A stretch of DNA of 64,000 nt from assembly GCF_030272695.1 (NCBI RefSeq), contig NZ_JARFYN010000017.1, positions 1 through 64,000 of the forward strand. The letters are read 5' to 3'. Origin of the DNA: Martinezella calliandrae (GTDB taxonomy: Bacteria > Pseudomonadota > Alphaproteobacteria > Rhizobiales > Rhizobiaceae). The notes below the pieces were generated by a model, which saw nothing but the letters and a program-made list of their open reading frames with translations, was not told the origin of the DNA and did no database searches. The translations under genes and the position numbers were made by a program. This document shows, one piece after another, positions 63,093-64,000 of this stretch (position 1 is the stretch's first letter; each line of letters begins with the position of its first letter).

Positions 63093-64000
63093 TCAGAGCA
63101 GCTTGTTGTAGGCGTCAAAAATGGTCTGAGCTCTGTCGAGCGTGGTATTCACCGATGCTCCCTTTCCATCCAGTAATTTGGGGTTTCGTATCAACCAGGA
63201 GGCCGGCCTGAAATGGTCGAATTCCGGAACGCTGCTCGGCATGATTGCGAATGCGGCCTCGGCCTGCTTCACAAGCCGCTGCGTATCATTCTTTGCCTCG
63301 ATCAGCTTGGCTGCTGTAAGCTTATGCTGATCGTCGAGCTCGTAGGTACCGTTTAACATGGACGCGAAAAGCTCCGGCTCGAACATGTCTTCGATGTCGG
63401 CTTCCGGCCGCTGCAAGAAGTCGGCCATGGTGAAAAAGTGTCCAGCTTGCAGAACTTCGGATTTCTTCAAATCCTCGACTTTCCGTTTGTCTCCCTGAGC
63501 CTGATCGGAGAGGACAGCAGTGTGCAGCGCGTTGGACGAGAACATCGCCACGAATGGCCGGATCTTGTCGATGCCGCCCGCAGGGCAGATCGTCCAGCGG
63601 CTGTCTAACCCTTCGCGGCCCCGGCGCTTAAGCGCGTCGGAAATTGCTTGGACGTAGAGGATGTCGCCCGGTCCCTCTACCAGGAGCGTGTGCTTGCCTA
63701 CAAAAAGCGACTGCGTGATCTCGTAGCCGAGCGCACCTTGCAGCGGAAACAGGGTATCAGGATCGCGCGTCAGGACGTCAGACCTTACCTTGGTTCCTTG
63801 CGGAATGCGTCTTGGGCCCTTCATCTCGACTTGATCCTCGACGATACGAACGGACGCCAACTCTTCCGCCGGCACCATGAATGGCGAATGCGTCGAGTAG
63901 ATGATCTGATGATGAGGCGCGAGCTTCTCCTTGAAGAAGCGGAGGAGATCTGCCTGCGCCTTGCCGTGGAGGGTGAGGCCGGGTTCGTCGAGCAGCAGCA
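63093..64000 (-). CDS. OLD-family ATPase-TOPRIM nuclease, N-terminus beyond the window
   Basis: The visible 302 codons begin inside a Walker B (LLLDEPGLTLHGKAQADLL) and the switch His (IIYSTHSPFMVP), then carry a TOPRIM domain: LLVEGPGDILYVQAISDALK with its Glu, and SDQAQGD where the family has a DxD-like acidic pair. The N-terminal ATPase half lies to the right of base 64000. OLD and GajA proteins are DNA nucleases used in phage defence. It is convergent with the ATPase-HNH pair across a 242-base gap that holds no gene. Confidence 0.85.
   Translation of the reverse strand, partial: LLLDEPGLTLHGKAQADLLRFFKEKLAPHHQIIYSTHSPFMVPAEELASVRIVEDQVEMKGPRRIPQGTKVRSDVLTRDPDTLFPLQGALGYEITQSLFVGKHTLLVEGPGDILYVQAISDALKRRGREGLDSRWTICPAGGIDKIRPFVAMFSSNALHTAVLSDQAQGDKRKVEDLKKSEVLQAGHFFTMADFLQRPEADIEDMFEPELFASMLNGTYELDDQHKLTAAKLIEAKNDTQRLVKQAEAAFAIMPSSVPEFDHFRPASWLIRNPKLLDGKGASVNTTLDRAQTIFDAYNKLL

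Noticed and set aside
1..64000. CRISPR arrays, tRNA or rRNA genes, intact IS elements and attachment sites
   Set aside because: I looked for regularly spaced repeats, tRNA-like TTCGA arms and paired terminal repeats around transposase genes and found none that hold up; only the IS5 fragment at 6218-6345 remains.

Overview
The window reads as an accessory stretch of a Rhizobium/Agrobacterium-type alphaproteobacterial genome. The GC content is high, regulators of the LysR, AraC and LacI families are dense, and several proteins have a rhizobial look (DUF1236-like secreted protein, CHASE2 adenylate cyclase, FecR protein, queCDE cluster). I see no rRNA, tRNA, CRISPR array, replication origin or intact insertion sequence. 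This taxonomic call rests on protein character only and was not tested by search.

Left part (1-24.9 kb), mostly ordinary genes. In order it holds small secreted or hypothetical proteins, a mannonate dehydratase remnant, an EmrB/EmrA-type efflux pair, an IS5-type transposase remnant, a LysR regulator divergent from a PdxI-like pyridoxal reductase, and a HAD phosphatase. Next come a LacI regulator divergent from a phytanoyl-CoA dioxygenase/SDR operon, a CHASE2 adenylate cyclase convergent with a FecR-domain protein, and a queC-queD-queE operon for 7-deazaguanine synthesis. Just upstream of queC is a clear type 2 preQ1-I riboswitch that overlaps its ribosome binding site. An MFS exporter divergent from LysR follows, then a quinone oxidoreductase and an Old Yellow Enzyme (OYE) homologue that has lost its active-site His/Asn pair.

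Middle part (24.9-56.6 kb), a redox and detoxification region that is partly decaying. It carries five SDRs in two paralogue groups, two OYEs counting the one at 23.8 kb, a GST, an FMN reductase, quinol-monooxygenase-like ABM proteins, an MhqO-like ring-cleaving dioxygenase, a flavin monooxygenase in one operon with an osmoprotectant-type ABC transporter and an OYE, MFS exporters, and LysR and AraC regulators. Between them lie pseudogenes (SnoaL-like, two LysR, truncated MFS, YdeP-like molybdoprotein, cupin, and a frameshifted membrane/coiled-coil protein). The gene set suggests a response to quinones, enones or other electrophiles, possibly plant phenolics; this is inference. The most notable feature is a shared promoter module. 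Five sites each hold a LysR-type palindrome ATRCY-N5-RGYAT, then 12-13 bp, then an invariant ACAAAGTCTT. Each points into a gene of this region, and one lies between the intact LysR gene (52.9 kb) and the SDR operon it probably controls, so this looks like a dispersed LysR regulon.

Right end (56.6-64 kb): a large winged-helix/ATPase regulator with a helical-repeat C-terminus, a DUF427 protein, then a probable anti-phage defence island. The island has an ABC-type ATPase gene overlapping an HNH nuclease gene (Septu/PtuAB-like) and, convergent to them, an OLD-type ATPase-TOPRIM nuclease cut by the window edge.
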